The position numbers and the translations under genes were made by a program. Of a DNA stretch of 5,197 nt, positions 1 through 5,197 are shown in pieces; position 1 is the stretch's first letter; every line of letters starts with the position of its first letter. This DNA comes from Desulfofustis sp. (lineage in GTDB: Bacteria; Desulfobacterota; Desulfobulbia; Desulfobulbales; Desulfocapsaceae). The notes beneath the pieces are model-generated. The model was not told the DNA's origin, ran no database searches, and saw only the letters and a program-made list of their open reading frames with translations. The stretch spans positions 1 through 5,197 of the forward strand of contig JAUVWB010000148.1 of assembly GCA_030604345.1 (NCBI GenBank). Direction: 5' to 3'.

Positions 1-1
1 G

Positions 2-727
2 GGAGTCGACGGCAGGCCGGGGGCGATTATGCGTATGGGCACGGAGCTTTGGCAGGTGGTCGGTGTCATCGCCCGTCAGGGTGACGACCCGCTGGAGGCT
101 GGTCGGATCTCGCTGCAGGACATCGACAACATGATTATCGTGCCGCTGGGGACCATGGCACGGGGCGACGGTGTCGAACCGGTCAGTGAGTTGATCGTCG
201 AACTTCGGTCTGTCGAGCGGATCGAAAGTTCGTTGGTGGTCCTGGTCAACACCGTGCGTGCCGCCCACAACGGCGTTGACGACTTCAGCGCCATCGTGCC
301 CCACCAATTGCTGGCTCAGGCCCGCACCATGCAGCGCTTGTTTGGAGTCGTCTTCGGGGCGATTGGCGGGTTGTCCCTGGTGATCGGCGGCATCGGTATC
401 ATGAATATCATGCTGGCCGGTATCTCCGAACGGGTGCGAGAAATTGGTTTGCGACGGGCCGTCGGGGCCCGGCCCGGGCATATCGTCGTCCAGTTTCTCA
501 GCGAAGCGATGCTTCTCACCACCTGTGGCGGCATTCTCGGGTTGGCCGGTGGAGCGGCGTTGGCTTCCGCCGTTTCCTGGTATGCCGGCTGGCCGGTGCT
601 CTTCTCGCCGTTAACCGTCGTCTTGCCGCTGGCCATGGCGCTGACCACCGGTTGCCTGTTCGGCTTGTATCCGGCCGTCAAGGCGGCGCGCATGGATCCG
701 CTGCAGGCCCTCGGCTACGGGGCTTGA
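2..727 (+). CDS. MacB/FtsX-family ABC transporter permease, C-terminal part (5' end outside window)
   Basis: Inner-membrane permease subunit of an ABC transporter of the MacB/LolC/FtsX type, a family that couples cytoplasmic ATP hydrolysis to movement of periplasmic substrates, lipids or lipoproteins. The frame is open to the left edge, so the ATG at 29 is internal; 241 codons are visible. The first ~110 visible residues match the end of a periplasmic MacB-like domain (WQVVGVIARQG resembles the usual 'ftViGvl' strand). Hydrophobic segments lie at about 113-136, 168-195 and 203-225. The cytoplasmic loop SERVREIGLRRAVGA (142-156) and the terminal PAVKAARMDPLQAL motif (224-237) are hallmarks of the FtsX domain. 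The stop is TGA at 725-727. The substrate cannot be told, nor whether an ATPase is fused at the missing N-terminus. It converges on the CsgG-like gene with 27 bases between stops and no visible terminator hairpin. Confidence 0.93.
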   Translation, partial: GVDGRPGAIMRMGTELWQVVGVIARQGDDPLEAGRISLQDIDNMIIVPLGTMARGDGVEPVSELIVELRSVERIESSLVVLVNTVRAAHNGVDDFSAIVPHQLLAQARTMQRLFGVVFGAIGGLSLVIGGIGIMNIMLAGISERVREIGLRRAVGARPGHIVVQFLSEAMLLTTCGGILGLAGGAALASAVSWYAGWPVLFSPLTVVLPLAMALTTGCLFGLYPAVKAARMDPLQALGYGA

Positions 728-754
728 CGGACTTCTCGACCGCGGATTTTCTCC

Positions 755-2035
755 TTACAGCGCCGTGTTCTCGAACTCCAGTGTAAAACTGGTCTGCCCG
801 CTCAGCGGGGCGCCATCCTCCGCTTGGAAATTGGTCAGGGTGAGCCGCACCGATTCGGGAGCGTCGGTGTCGCTGCAGAACGTATCCAGGCCGCTCCAAC
901 TGGCCCGATAGTGTTGCGCGTCGAGCCAGGAACCGTTGAAGGTGAAGGACGAGTCGTTGCTCTCCACATAGCCGAAGCGCGTATCCATTGCTACCGAGAA
1001 GGTGAAAACGACGGCATCCTCGTCACAGGTTACGTCGGTCTGATCGATGGCGACGGTCGGATTCTCATTGGCCGGCGGCGGGGGCGTGTCGTCGCCGCCA
1101 CCACCACCGCCACCGCCGGCGGCAGCCAGCAGGGCAACGCCGCCGGCAACGGCGGCCACGGCCAGGCCGGTTTTCATCCCGGTACTCATCTCGCTTTTTC
1201 CCTGAGGCGGTGGAATCGGTTTCGGTTCCTCTGCGACCGGGGCCTCTACCGCCACGGCAAGCAGGTTCAGGTCTTCGAGTTCCTGGAGTGCCTCACGGGC
1301 CAGGTCGAGAGTGGGGTCTTCGGCCAGCGCCCGGGTGTACATCTCGGCAGCCTGCCGATACTCACCGCGGTCGGAATGGTCTATGCCGAGGAAAAAGGCG
1401 AGCAGGGCGGTGGTACTGGCCGACGAGGGAACCTCCAGACTGCGGCGCAGCTGCGTCGGCAGGTAGATGTTGAGCGCGTCGATGACGTGGAACGTCACGT
1501 CTTTCTGGATGCGGTAGAATTCCTGCTCCGGGCCGGCCGAGTTCGGCAGATCGATTCGGTTGCCGAACGGGACGTCGATCAACGCGGCGGACGCTTCCAG
1601 TTGTTCCAACGCCCCTTCGGTAATGGCTCCGTTTACCATATAATAGGCCTGCAACGCCTTGCCGGCGGTCAGGGCGGCACTGTCATCGAGCAGGCCCGAG
1701 CCTTCGACGCCGGTTTGCAAGGCGTCAATCACCGCTTGCATTTTGGTGCGCTCGATCACGGTGACTGAATCGATCTTGGCCAAATCGTTGATCACCAGCA
1801 GGGCCATCCCTTTCTGCAGGGCATCCAACCGTTTCTGGCCGGTCCGGTTGTGAAAATTGAGAATGGCAATGCTCTTCGAGCTCTCGGCGGCGGCCGGTTG
1901 TGTCTGCCTGCTCAGCGCCTCTTTGGCCCAGGTTCGGTCAGCAGGTGAGATGACCTGTCCGGCCTGGGCTGTCGACGAAATATATAGAAAGAGAACGAAG
2001 CTGCAGAGGAATCGGAAAAACGAGCGGTGTTTCAT
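755..2035 (-). CDS. Exported CsgG/FlgO-like protein with TPR unit, Gly8 linker and C-terminal beta domain
   Basis: A 426-residue envelope protein of unknown precise role. The ATG is supported by GGGAGGGAG, which ends 3 bases upstream (2039-2047). Residues 1-26 form a type I signal peptide (basic start, hydrophobic core, likely cut after AQA25); C11 is not in a proper lipobox. Residues ~54-140 resemble the CsgG/FlgO/TolB-like fold seen in outer-membrane assembly proteins: SIAILNFHNRTG, a VTVIERTKMQAVIDAL strand-helix, then YYMVNGAITEG. Residues ~209-242 match one TPR (GEYRQAAEMYTRALAEDP). A Pro/Glu-rich stretch (264-277) leads to an Ala/Val/Gly helix at ~289-306, eight glycines (307-314), DD, PPPP, then a ~100-residue beta-rich, possibly Ig-like domain with C337 and C387 as its only cysteines. 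CsgG itself is a lipoprotein secretion pore; this protein has no lipobox and a longer C-terminus, so a curli role should not be assumed. The family call is moderate; that it is a real exported protein is near certain. Confidence 0.85.
   Translation of the reverse strand: MKHRSFFRFLCSFVLFLYISSTAQAGQVISPADRTWAKEALSRQTQPAAAESSKSIAILNFHNRTGQKRLDALQKGMALLVINDLAKIDSVTVIERTKMQAVIDALQTGVEGSGLLDDSAALTAGKALQAYYMVNGAITEGALEQLEASAALIDVPFGNRIDLPNSAGPEQEFYRIQKDVTFHVIDALNIYLPTQLRRSLEVPSSASTTALLAFFLGIDHSDRGEYRQAAEMYTRALAEDPTLDLAREALQELEDLNLLAVAVEAPVAEEPKPIPPPQGKSEMSTGMKTGLAVAAVAGGVALLAAAGGGGGGGGDDTPPPPANENPTVAIDQTDVTCDEDAVVFTFSVAMDTRFGYVESNDSSFTFNGSWLDAQHYRASWSGLDTFCSDTDAPESVRLTLTNFQAEDGAPLSGQTSFTLEFENTAL
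1094..1117 (-). repeat. Triplet-rich tract encoding eight consecutive glycines
   Basis: Eight consecutive GGC/GGT codons (residues 307-314 of the CsgG-like protein) form a low-complexity GCC/ACC tract on the plus strand. It follows an Ala/Val-rich hydrophobic helix and precedes DD and PPPP, so it probably serves as a flexible linker between the helix and the C-terminal domain. Mixed use of GGC and GGT makes it an imperfect repeat, less prone to slippage than a pure one. Confidence 0.8.
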
Positions 2036-2112
2036 GGTCTCCCTCCCAAAGGCTGGCCGACAGCACGGGGCCGGCGTATCATTGCATGATTAAACATCAC
2101 CAGAACCGGCTC

Positions 2113-2141
2113 ATAATAGCCAAATCGGGCGGGAAAGGCCA
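2113..2141 (-). promoter_or_regulatory. Possible sigma70-type promoter for the CsgG-like gene
   Basis: On the minus strand TATTAT (2118-2113) matches the -10 consensus at five of six positions. It is preceded, with a 17-base spacer, by TGGCCT (2141-2136), which matches the -35 box at only three of six. Transcription would start near 2106 and give a leader of about 70 nt before the ATG at 2035. The site lies beyond the hairpin that follows the small Cys-rich gene, consistent with a separate transcription unit. The weak -35 box makes this tentative. Confidence 0.28.
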
Positions 2142-2171
2142 CTGCGAAAAAGGATGGTAACAGCAGAGGAT

Positions 2172-2206
2172 GGCGGCAACCGGGTACCTTTCTTCCGGTT
2201 GCCGCC
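2172..2206 (-). terminator. Perfect 12-bp inverted repeat after the small Cys-rich gene (probable terminator or 3' stabiliser)
   Basis: GGCGGCAACCGG (2172-2183) and CCGGTTGCCGCC (2195-2206) are perfect reverse complements separated by an 11-base loop. The hairpin begins 6 bases after the TGA of the small gene, the usual position of an intrinsic terminator or a 3'-end-protecting stem. On the minus strand no U-run follows directly; the next bases read ATCCTCTGCTG, and a run of five T comes only about 19 bases later. It is therefore not a canonical intrinsic terminator and may act as an RNA-processing or decay barrier. Confidence 0.55.
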
Positions 2207-2212
2207 GGTCTT

Positions 2213-2434
2213 TCAGACGATTTCGCTGGGATTGCAGAGCTGATCCTTTTGCTCGGCGACTCTGCCGCAGGTGGAACAGGAAAAGTTCATCGCTGCGAGT
2301 TTTCCTTTGCAGACATGGTTGACCGAGACGTTGTGCGCCCCACAGTATTCGCAGTGTAAATGGACATCGGCGGGATTGCACAGATGACCCGGGTCATCGG
2401 CAACGGCGCCGCAATTCTGACAGGTGTGAGCCAT
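2213..2434 (-). CDS. Small Cys-rich protein with three CX2CX10C zinc-ribbon-like units
   Basis: A 73-residue soluble protein with no signal peptide or membrane segment; its function is not known to me. The ATG has a full Shine-Dalgarno AGGAGGT (2447-2441) six bases upstream. Nine cysteines fall in three identically spaced units: C5-X2-C8-X10-C19, C28-X2-C31-X10-C42 and C53-X2-C56-X10-C67. Each unit has a CXXCG knuckle. Units 1 and 3 share CGxVA and LCNP. Units 1 and 2 carry a histidine two residues before the last Cys (H17, H40), where unit 3 has Q65. The pattern suggests metal binding, most likely zinc in ribbon-like knuckles, possibly with His or an outside residue as fourth ligand. It is followed by a strong hairpin and preceded by its own promoter and structured leader, so it looks like a single-gene unit. 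Iron-sulfur or redox-thiol roles are alternatives. Coding status is well supported by the start signals and repeat regularity. Confidence 0.88.
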   Translation of the reverse strand: MAHTCQNCGAVADDPGHLCNPADVHLHCEYCGAHNVSVNHVCKGKLAAMNFSCSTCGRVAEQKDQLCNPSEIV

Positions 2435-2440
2435 ATCCGG

Positions 2441-2447
2441 ACCTCCT
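2441..2447 (-). promoter_or_regulatory. Strong Shine-Dalgarno of the small Cys-rich gene
   Basis: AGGAGGT on the minus strand is a near-complete anti-16S match, six bases before the ATG at 2434, and it fixes the start. Its last GGT is part of GGTCCGGA, an 8-nt stretch exactly complementary to a segment in the leader palindrome about 75 bases upstream, so the site could be masked by long-range pairing. Confidence 0.85.
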
Positions 2448-2483
2448 GATGGGAACCGTGAAAATTCCGGTAATGCGCTGGTC

Positions 2484-2531
2484 GTTGGGACCGACCCAAC
2501 TCTGCCCCGACTGGTCCGGACCAGCGGCAGA
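2484..2531 (-). promoter_or_regulatory. Two adjacent leader hairpins upstream of the small Cys-rich gene
   Basis: Read on the minus strand, TCTGCC (2531-2526) pairs with GGCAGA (2506-2501), and inside it CTGGT pairs with ACCAG across a CCGG loop. Immediately downstream GTTGGG (2500-2495) pairs with CCCAAC (2489-2484) around a five-base loop. A competing stem GGTCG/CGACC (2496-2492 with 2484-2480) excludes the second hairpin. No known riboswitch class was recognised. That these stems form and regulate anything is inference. Confidence 0.4.
2511..2524. promoter_or_regulatory. Perfect 14-bp palindrome CTGGTCCGGACCAG (operator-like)
   Basis: The 14 bases are identical on both strands with no spacer, the form expected of a binding site for a symmetric dimeric regulator. 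It sits about 45-55 bases downstream of the predicted transcription start of the small gene, where a repressor could block elongation. It may equally work as RNA, as the core of the leader hairpin. The regulator is unknown. Confidence 0.4.
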
Positions 2532-2574
2532 ACCGGAAAAAAAGCACGCAGTGAACGGGGCGAGGGCTAGGGAA

Positions 2575-2603
2575 AACCTAAGCTTCCTGTGGTATCCTGT
2601 CAA
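2575..2603 (-). promoter_or_regulatory. Sigma70-type promoter for the small Cys-rich gene
   Basis: A perfect -35 box TTGACA (2603-2598) is followed after exactly 17 bases by TAGGTT (2580-2575). The latter keeps the three most important -10 positions (T, A and final T). Transcription would start near 2568, giving a leader of about 130 nt. Placement between the kinase and the small gene supports independent expression of the latter. Confidence 0.55.
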
Positions 2604-2739
2604 CGGCGGCTCCTGGTAAGCAGGGAAGACAGCGGGATCGGGAAACAATTACCCGCCCCGTCGGGGGAGCAGCAACGGTTCTGGCCAAAGGTCACGTCGA
2701 CAGCGCCGCGCCGTGTCCAGAGCGAGTCCAGCGGGCCGG

Positions 2740-5082
2740 TCAGGCGGGAGCGCTGTCCTGGTTGAGCATCTCCTTGAGGCGAGCTATCAGGGCACCGCTG
2801 GTAAACGGTTTCTGAATGAAGTGCAATCCCTCTTCGAGGACCCCGTGGCGGGCGATGATGTCGGAGGTGTATCCGGACATATAGAGGATCTTGATGCCAG
2901 GGTGGCGGCTAAGCAGATGTGCGGCCAGGTCCCGACCGTTCATCTCCGGCATCACCACGTCGGTCAGAAGCAACCGGATGCCACCCGGGTGTTCCTGAGC
3001 CCGTTTGATCGCCTCGTTCGGCGTGAGGGCGGCGATGACATGAAAACCCTGGCGCTCGAGGATGAGTTTCACCATGGTCAGGTTCATGGGTTCATCTTCC
3101 ACCAGGAGGATGGTGTCTGGCGTGCGGCCTGACCCCCGTCCCGATATGCCGGTTGACGGTTCGGACCCGGCGTGATGCCGTGGCAGGTAGATGGTGAAGA
3201 TGGAGCCGTGTTGCGGCTCACTTTCCACCTGGATGAAGCCGTGGTTCTGACGAACGATACCGTAGACGGTGGCCAGGCCGAGACCGGTTCCCTTGCCGAC
3301 GTCCTTCGTTGTGAAAAACGGTTCGAACAGGTTGGCCATGGTGTCCTGGTCGATGCCGCAACCGTTGTCGCTGACTCGCAGGATTGCGTAGTCGCCGGGC
3401 AGACACTCGTTGAGCGTGCAGGTAGAGATGTCGTCTACTCTTGCGTTGCCCGTCTCAATGACGATCTGTCCCCTGTCGTCGATTGCATCGCGGGCGTTGA
3501 TGCAGAGATTGACCAGGATCTGTTCGAGTTGGGTGGGGTCCAGTCTGACGGGATGCACGTGCCCGCCGGGGCGCCAGACCAGCTTGATGCTTTCGCCGAT
3601 GAGGCGCTGCAAAAGGCCGGAAGTGGTGCTGACGATGTCGTTGAGATCAATGATTCGGGGGGTGGCTATCTGCTTGCGGGCGAAGGCCAACAATTGCTTG
3701 GTCAATTCGGCCGAGCGTTCGGCGGCCTGGTTTATTTGCTGCAGACTGTCCAGCAGCGGGTCGCCATCCGGCAGGTCTTCCATGGCCATGTCCACATGGC
3801 CGAGGATTACGCCTAACATGTTATTGAAATCATGTGCCACTCCGCCGGCAAGCCGCCCAATCGCCTCCAGCTTCTGTGATTGCCGCAGCTGTTCGCGGAT
3901 GCGGTTGCGCTCTTGCTCCAAATCTTTGAGCGGGGTTATATCAGTGGCAACCTGGAGTCGTACCGGACGGCCGTCCAACCAGGTGATGAGTCGATCATGG
4001 TAGACAAGATGCTTGCCGGTCACCGGGTTTTTGCCCTCCCTGACCCGGACGGTTGTCGGATCTCCGATGCCGTGCAGCAACGCCAGGGCGGGGCATGCCT
4101 CGCACGGGTCTTTTTCATCGCGCAAGGCGGCAAAACAGGTGCGGCCGGTGGGGTCGAACCCGTAGGTGTCGATCAGATGACGATTGGCGAAAAGAATTTC
4201 GTGGGTCGTCAGGTCGGCCACGTAAATGGCCGCTTCTATACCGTTGAGGACGGTGAGAAAGGTTTGGAGTGCGTGTCGCAGATCTTCTTCCGCTTGCTTC
4301 CGCTCAGTTATGTCGAGAGCGGTGAAGGTGACTCCTTTGTGCAGATCTTCGGGGTCGATCGGTGTCGAGGCCATCAGGACGTTGATGATGGCCCCATCCT
4401 TGCGTTGCCACCGCGTTTCGACCATGCCGGTTCCCCGGCTGGCTATCTGGCGATACTTTTCTGAGCCCACATAATCATATTCCTCCTGCGTCGGGTAGAG
4501 CATCCGCGCGTTGCGGCCGAGCAGTTCTTCGGCATCATATCCGGTCATCTCACAGATCCGTTCATTGACCTCTGAGAAATGTCGGTTGCAGACAACCCCG
4601 ATACCGGTGGGGGCCACCCGAAAAATGCTCTGCAGTCGTTCCTGGCTTGCCTTCAGCTGTAGTTCGGCCTCTTTGCGGGGTGAGATGTCAGTGGTAAAGC
4701 CTTGATAGAAAAGGATGGTGCCAGCGCGGTCTCGAATGGCCCGGGCGTTGCGTGAGGCCCAGAAACAGGAGCCGTCTTTGCGCCGCAGCAGACATTCATG
4801 GTCGATAATCTCTTCCTGTTCCTGGATATGACGGACAAAGAGATCACGGTCGGCGGGATCGGCGTAGGTTTGCACGGCAAGGTCAGTTACCGATTCGATC
4901 ATTTCCTCCGGCGAGAGATAGCCGTACATCCGTGCCAATGCAGGATTAACGGAAATGAAACGGCCGTCGGGGGTGGAGGTGAAGATGCCGATAGGGGCAT
5001 TATGGACGATGTCGCGGAAGTCGTTGAGTTCCAGCGGAAAACCAGACGGAGAAACGGGGTGGGCGGAAAAATCCTGCGGCAT
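2740..5082 (-). CDS. Soluble hybrid sensor histidine kinase: PAS-PAS-PAS-HisKA-HATPase-REC
   Basis: A 780-residue cytoplasmic hybrid two-component kinase that autophosphorylates on His and passes phosphate to its own receiver; no membrane segment is visible. PAS1 spans ~20-136 (NAPIGIF, VNPALARMYGY, PAC end FTTDISPRKEAE), PAS2 ~146-262 (VAPTGIGVV, ERICEMTGY, TALDITERKQAE) and PAS3 ~270-386, which carries a cysteine cluster C316-X10-C327-X2-C330 (PCEACP). HisKA has the H-box GGVAHDFNNML with phospho-accepting H417. The ATPase domain has the N-box NLCINARDA (N525, N529), G1 DNGCGID (572-578), F-box FEPFFTTK (586-593) and G2 GKGTGLGL (597-604). The receiver (~656-775) has E662/D663, phospho-acceptor D708, S736 and K758. 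All catalytic residues are present. The chosen ATG has GGAG six bases upstream and leaves a normal lead into PAS1. The frame is also open upstream to the window edge (a GTG at 5187 would add 35 residues), but those residues are basic and unlike a domain. No Hpt or output regulator is adjacent; signal and target are unknown. Confidence 0.93.
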   Translation of the reverse strand: MPQDFSAHPVSPSGFPLELNDFRDIVHNAPIGIFTSTPDGRFISVNPALARMYGYLSPEEMIESVTDLAVQTYADPADRDLFVRHIQEQEEIIDHECLLRRKDGSCFWASRNARAIRDRAGTILFYQGFTTDISPRKEAELQLKASQERLQSIFRVAPTGIGVVCNRHFSEVNERICEMTGYDAEELLGRNARMLYPTQEEYDYVGSEKYRQIASRGTGMVETRWQRKDGAIINVLMASTPIDPEDLHKGVTFTALDITERKQAEEDLRHALQTFLTVLNGIEAAIYVADLTTHEILFANRHLIDTYGFDPTGRTCFAALRDEKDPCEACPALALLHGIGDPTTVRVREGKNPVTGKHLVYHDRLITWLDGRPVRLQVATDITPLKDLEQERNRIREQLRQSQKLEAIGRLAGGVAHDFNNMLGVILGHVDMAMEDLPDGDPLLDSLQQINQAAERSAELTKQLLAFARKQIATPRIIDLNDIVSTTSGLLQRLIGESIKLVWRPGGHVHPVRLDPTQLEQILVNLCINARDAIDDRGQIVIETGNARVDDISTCTLNECLPGDYAILRVSDNGCGIDQDTMANLFEPFFTTKDVGKGTGLGLATVYGIVRQNHGFIQVESEPQHGSIFTIYLPRHHAGSEPSTGISGRGSGRTPDTILLVEDEPMNLTMVKLILERQGFHVIAALTPNEAIKRAQEHPGGIRLLLTDVVMPEMNGRDLAAHLLSRHPGIKILYMSGYTSDIIARHGVLEEGLHFIQKPFTSGALIARLKEMLNQDSAPA

Positions 5083-5088
5083 GGCTGG

Positions 5089-5092
5089 CTCC
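5089..5092 (-). promoter_or_regulatory. Ribosome-binding site deciding the kinase start
   Basis: GGAG on the minus strand lies six bases before the ATG at 5082-5080. The alternative in-frame GTG at 5187-5185 is preceded by GTCGTTCCTT, which has no Shine-Dalgarno. This favours the 780-residue form. The 115 bases between this ATG and the window edge probably hold the 5' leader and promoter, but I found no convincing -35/-10 pair there. Confidence 0.6.
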
Positions 5093-5197
5093 GACGAAAA
5101 AGGAAAGAAACGCCGTTCGCTACCCGGACTGGATAAGCGTACCTCACGTTGCTTTCCTACATGATAGTGCAAACCGAAGCGGCGCACAAGGAACGAC

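Larger units (their letters stand above)
2435..2739 (-). other. 305-base intergenic region: kinase 3' flank plus promoter and leader of the small Cys-rich gene
   Basis: No convincing gene lies here. Nearest the kinase stop are two modest inverted repeats: GACA/TGTC arms around a GC-rich core (2699-2717), and CCCC/GGGG with a 3-base loop (2656-2666). Neither has a good U-run, so termination of the kinase transcript is uncertain. Next comes the promoter (2575-2603). The remaining ~130 bases form the predicted leader of the small gene: a run of seven T on the minus strand, an imperfect hairpin with the 14-bp palindrome at its core (2501-2531), a second hairpin (2484-2500), and the Shine-Dalgarno. 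Confidence 0.7.

Noticed and set aside
728..754. Bidirectional terminator between the converging permease and CsgG-like genes
   Set aside because: The 27 bases contain only a short CCGCGG palindrome and a TTTT, with no stem long enough to call.
824..1768. Long plus-strand open frame (314 codons) opposite the CsgG-like gene
   Set aside because: It is antisense to a gene with a clear signal peptide, recognisable domains and a strong ribosome-binding site. The translation is Gly/Arg/Val-rich with no recognisable motif, as expected of a shadow frame in GC-rich DNA.
2136..2150. Sigma54 promoter upstream of the CsgG-like gene (TGGCC on the minus strand)
   Set aside because: The required GC at the -12 position with 10 bases between GG and GC is absent.
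2097..2381. Minus-strand open frame (94 codons) overlapping the small Cys-rich gene and the hairpin
   Set aside because: It lies in another frame of a well-supported gene and runs through the perfect inverted repeat. It has no recognisable product.
2533..2549. Intrinsic terminator or attenuator at the seven-T run in the leader (minus strand)
   Set aside because: The T-run is preceded only by a 3-bp CAC/GTG stem, too weak for intrinsic termination.
2394..2648. Minus-strand open frame (84 codons) across the promoter and leader of the small Cys-rich gene, considered as a leader peptide
   Set aside because: It starts with TTG upstream of the predicted promoter, has no ribosome-binding site and overlaps the small gene in another frame. 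Its sequence shows no attenuator-like codon run.
2699..2717. Terminator hairpin after the kinase
   Set aside because: The GACA/TGTC arms enclose a GC-rich core with a bulge and no U-run follows on the minus strand. The second candidate at 2656-2666 has only a 4-bp stem. Neither is strong enough to list as a terminator.
3172..3816. Long plus-strand open frame (214 codons) opposite the kinase, with others of the same kind at 2713-3132, 3410-4003 and 3880-4464
   Set aside because: All are antisense to conserved HisKA, HATPase, PAS or receiver coding sequence, whose motifs explain the constraint. None shows a domain of its own.

Overview
The window reads as GC-rich bacterial chromosome. Its gene content (a MacB/FtsX-type permease, an exported CsgG/FlgO-like protein with an Ala/Gly-rich helix and a polyglycine run, a tiny Cys-rich zinc-ribbon-like protein and a soluble multi-PAS hybrid histidine kinase with a Cys-cluster PAS domain) suggests a Desulfobacterota / delta-proteobacterial lineage. 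That assignment is inferred from gene style only; no rRNA or marker gene is present.

Layout: at the left edge the 3' part of an ABC-transporter permease gene runs rightward and ends at 727. It converges, with only 27 bases between stop codons, on a leftward gene (2035 to 755) for a 426-residue exported protein: signal peptide, CsgG/FlgO-like N-terminal domain, one TPR-like unit, hydrophobic helix, eight glycines and a C-terminal beta-rich domain. Further right and also leftward are a 73-residue protein with three CX2CX10C units (2434 to 2213) and a 780-residue hybrid sensor kinase (5082 to 2740). The kinase has three PAS domains, HisKA, HATPase and a receiver domain, with all key catalytic motifs intact.

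The three leftward genes are widely spaced (305 and 177 bases) and do not look like a tight operon. The gap between the kinase and the small Cys-rich gene holds a good sigma70-type promoter (TTGACA, 17-base spacer, TAGGTT). This predicts a leader of about 130 nt containing a perfect 14-bp palindrome, two adjacent hairpins and an 8-nt segment complementary to the ribosome-binding region. A perfect 12-bp inverted repeat lies just after the small gene's stop codon. The small gene therefore appears to be its own regulated transcription unit, and this is the least ordinary part of the window.

No tRNA, rRNA, CRISPR array, insertion sequence or phage gene was recognised. Nothing in the sequence ties the four genes into one pathway. 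The most that can be said is that the permease and the CsgG-like protein are envelope components, and that the kinase is a cytoplasmic sensor whose output partner lies outside the window.
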